From SKPH01 sp051748565 (GTDB lineage Bacteria; Bacillota; Dethiobacteria; DTU022), in NCBI GenBank assembly GCA_051748565.1, contig JBNJHN010000080.1, positions 1 to 7,169 of the forward strand: 7,169 nt of DNA, in the 5' to 3' direction. The translations under genes and the position numbers were made by a program. The notes under the pieces were generated by a model that ran no database searches, was not told the origin of the DNA, and was given only the letters and a program-made list of their open reading frames with translations. Below, piece after piece: positions 5,488-7,169 of the stretch. How positions within the stretch are numbered: the first letter of the stretch is position 1; the number at the start of each line of letters is the position of its first letter.

Positions 5488-6717
5488 ATGCGTGAAAAAA
5501 CCTGGCTTTACATGTTGTGCCTGGCTGAAATCGGGACCATGCTGGTGCTGTTAAACTATTCAGCTGTCCTACCGATTATCAAGGAAGAATGGGGTCTCTC
5601 CAATGCTCAGGCAGGCTTGATTTATAGTGCCTACCAGGTTGGTTATATAATTCTGGTTATGGTTTTGTCTACATTAACCGACTATATCGATGCGAAAAAG
5701 ATATATGTAATTTCAGCCATCTGGGCGGGAATGGCAGGAATAGCTTTTGCCCTTTTTGCCAATGGGTTTGTTTCTGCGTTGATATTACGCTGTCTGACCG
5801 GGGTTGGCCTGGCCGGGACATATATGCCGGGTTTGAAAATGGTTTCGGCCAAGTTCAGCTCAAAACGCCGTGGTTGGGCGGTCGGTTTATACGTAGGGGC
5901 TTTTTCACTGGGAACAGCATTATCGCTTTTTTTCAGCGGGATTTTAACCGGATTGTTTGACTGGCGGACGGCAATATTTGTTACTTCGTTGGGACCGATC
6001 TTCGGGGGGATTCTGGCTTCAATTACCCTGGATAGAGTAACACCGCTTCGGAGGGCCGGTGAAAAAGTAACTTTCAGGCACGTTTTAAGTAACCGGCCGG
6101 CGCTTTTGGTTATGGCCGGCTATGCCGCTCATATGTGGGAAATGTTCGGGATGCGCGGTTGGATCGTTGCTTTTTTTGCCGCGGCGATGGTTAGCAGGAA
6201 CATGGATATGGCATTGGCTGCAAGTTACGGGGCAGTTTTTTCTGCAGTGATCATCATGGTAGGCGGTTTTTCGACAGCGCTGGCCGGGGCTGTATCTGAC
6301 CGTTACGGGCGGGTGCGGACAATCCAGGTGATCATGTTTTCCAGCGCTGCATGCTCACTTTTTTTCGGTTGGATCCAGCCCTGGCCGGCGGCACTGGTGG
6401 TTTTAATCAGCCTGGTTTACGGGTTTCTTGTGACTGCAGAGTCATCAGTATTATCAACATCAGTCACTGAACTGGTTTCCTTTGAGTACCTGGGCAGTGC
6501 GATGGCAGTGCAGTCATTATTCGGCTGGACAGCTGCAGCGATCGCACCGGTAGTTTTCGGGGTAATACTCGATTTGACTAACCCTGAACAAATTGTGGCT
6601 GAACTTGGGTACACCCCATTCTGGGGGCCCGCGTTTATAATTCTCGGCTTAGGGGCACTCTTAGGCCCTCCCGCCGTTAACCTGGCCCGAAAACTGAGCA
6701 ATTTCGAATATTTTTAG
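5488..6717 (+). CDS. Major facilitator superfamily (MFS) transporter
   Basis: A 409-aa inner-membrane secondary transporter with about twelve hydrophobic helices in two six-helix halves. Signatures seen: the N-terminal helix and periplasmic segment with VLPIIKEEWGLSNAQAGLIYSAY (split at 28-36 and 37-49), the first cytoplasmic loop LTDYIDAKK (63-71) at the usual helix 2-3 position, the motif-B-like arginine in LILRCLTGVGLAG (98-110), the central cytoplasmic loop (about 183-200), and a canonical helix 8-9 loop AGAVSDRYGRVRT (266-278). Length is normal and the ends are intact. The ATG at 5488 has AGGTGA 3-6 nt before it. The general look recalls the cyanate/nitroimidazole-transporter type (CynX/NimT-like) and anion symporter groups, but no substrate can be assigned. 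It is divergent from the desulforedoxin-like gene and convergent with the methyltransferase gene, so it appears to be monocistronic and gives no context clue to its cargo. Confidence 0.88.
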   Translation: MREKTWLYMLCLAEIGTMLVLLNYSAVLPIIKEEWGLSNAQAGLIYSAYQVGYIILVMVLSTLTDYIDAKKIYVISAIWAGMAGIAFALFANGFVSALILRCLTGVGLAGTYMPGLKMVSAKFSSKRRGWAVGLYVGAFSLGTALSLFFSGILTGLFDWRTAIFVTSLGPIFGGILASITLDRVTPLRRAGEKVTFRHVLSNRPALLVMAGYAAHMWEMFGMRGWIVAFFAAAMVSRNMDMALAASYGAVFSAVIIMVGGFSTALAGAVSDRYGRVRTIQVIMFSSAACSLFFGWIQPWPAALVVLISLVYGFLVTAESSVLSTSVTELVSFEYLGSAMAVQSLFGWTAAAIAPVVFGVILDLTNPEQIVAELGYTPFWGPAFIILGLGALLGPPAVNLARKLSNFEYF

Positions 6718-6827
6718 TCTGCTATAAATCCTTTTTATCTATACCCTGCGTCCAGGCGGTATCCTGGTGCAGCTGCCTTCTTGTCCATGTCCGGCGACAG
6801 AATTCTATCAATTGGTTTTTCTGCTGT

Positions 6828-7169
6828 TTAATTAATTTGTTTTTTAGCCTCGATAATTTTAATAATGCTCAGGAGCAGAGGGCTGGTGGTCAGATTGTCA
6901 AATCCGGCTTTTCTTACAAATATATCGGTATTGTGGACGATCTGCTCGCCTGACAGTCGGTAAATCGGTTCGGATAGGGAGCTGATCAAACCTTCCAGTT
7001 TTCCTTTTGGGCGGACATGTTCCAACAGTAATAGCTGTCCGCCCGGCTTCAGAACTCTACGCAGTTCCTTAAGACCCCGAAGGGGGTCAGCCAGCTGACA
7101 GAATAAAAAAGTAGTAACTGCGCTGTCGAAAGTATTTTCAGGAAAAGGCAGGTCCTGGACATCTCCTAA
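6828..7169 (-). CDS. SAM-dependent methyltransferase, class I (C-terminal part, cut by window edge)
   Basis: The last 113 residues of a Rossmann-fold methyltransferase of the Methyltransf_11/UbiE-like type; the frame is open to the right edge. Visible landmarks are GDVQDLPFPENTFDSA (2-17), where the acidic residue after GD and the LPF-P--FD block form motifs II/III around the SAM adenine, LCQ-like FCQLADP (23-29), the RVLKPGGQLLLLEH block (38-51), and a C-terminal TDIFVRKAGFDNL (81-93). The SAM-binding glycine loop lies beyond the window. The EHVR sequence after the fifth strand is common in small-molecule and menaquinone/ubiquinone-type methyltransferases of unknown target, so no substrate is given. 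A TTG at 7023-7025 is inside the domain and is not a real start. It is convergent with the MFS gene, with 110 nt between. Confidence 0.85.
   Translation of the reverse strand, partial: LGDVQDLPFPENTFDSAVTTFLFCQLADPLRGLKELRRVLKPGGQLLLLEHVRPKGKLEGLISSLSEPIYRLSGEQIVHNTDIFVRKAGFDNLTTSPLLLSIIKIIEAKKQIN

Noticed and set aside
6718..6827. CCAGG/CCTGG mini-hairpin between the MFS and methyltransferase genes as a bidirectional terminator
   Set aside because: Only 5 bp of stem and no T run on either side; outer bases do not pair.

Overview
The window looks like a chromosomal segment of an anaerobic, moderate-GC member of the Firmicutes, most likely a clostridial or Peptococcaceae-type bacterium. That placement is inferred from strong AGGAG-type ribosome binding sites, sigma-A-like promoters with near-consensus -10 boxes, a desulforedoxin-type iron site, and the protein families present. 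Nothing in the window names the species, and it contains no RNA genes, CRISPR arrays, insertion sequences or phage genes.

Layout, left to right. (1) A sulfur operon runs leftward: cysK (cysteine synthase, TTG start), then 38 nt downstream the start of a NifS/IscS-type cysteine desulfurase that runs off the left edge. A consensus promoter sits about 125 nt upstream of cysK, and the leader between them is rich in dyads. (2) A two-TM potassium channel with two cytoplasmic RCK (TrkA-N/TrkA-C) units, also leftward, with its own promoter. (3) Divergent from it, a 170-aa protein resembling the L-2-amino-thiazoline-4-carboxylic acid (ATC) hydrolase family. (4) Convergent with that gene, a badly decayed YihY/BrkB-family membrane-protein pseudogene, with three nonsense codons, frameshifts and two internal deletions, but an intact-looking promoter. 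(5) A strong intrinsic terminator, then a leftward 109-aa gene whose C-terminus has the C-X2-C...CC signature of desulforedoxin. It has no ATG/GTG/TTG start in frame and appears to begin with ATT. (6) A divergent AT-rich promoter region with a PerR-box-like palindrome. (7) A rightward major facilitator superfamily transporter. (8) The C-terminal half of a SAM-dependent methyltransferase running in from the right edge on the minus strand.

How the genes may work together: CysK makes cysteine and NifS uses it as a sulfur donor for Fe-S clusters and thiolated cofactors, so the first two genes form a real functional unit. The ATC-hydrolase-like gene could feed the same cysteine pool, and the desulforedoxin-like protein would bind iron through cysteines, but those links rest on family and proximity only. 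The channel, the MFS transporter and the methyltransferase look like independent single genes. The 110-nt gap between the last two convergent genes (6718-6827) shows no convincing terminator or other feature.
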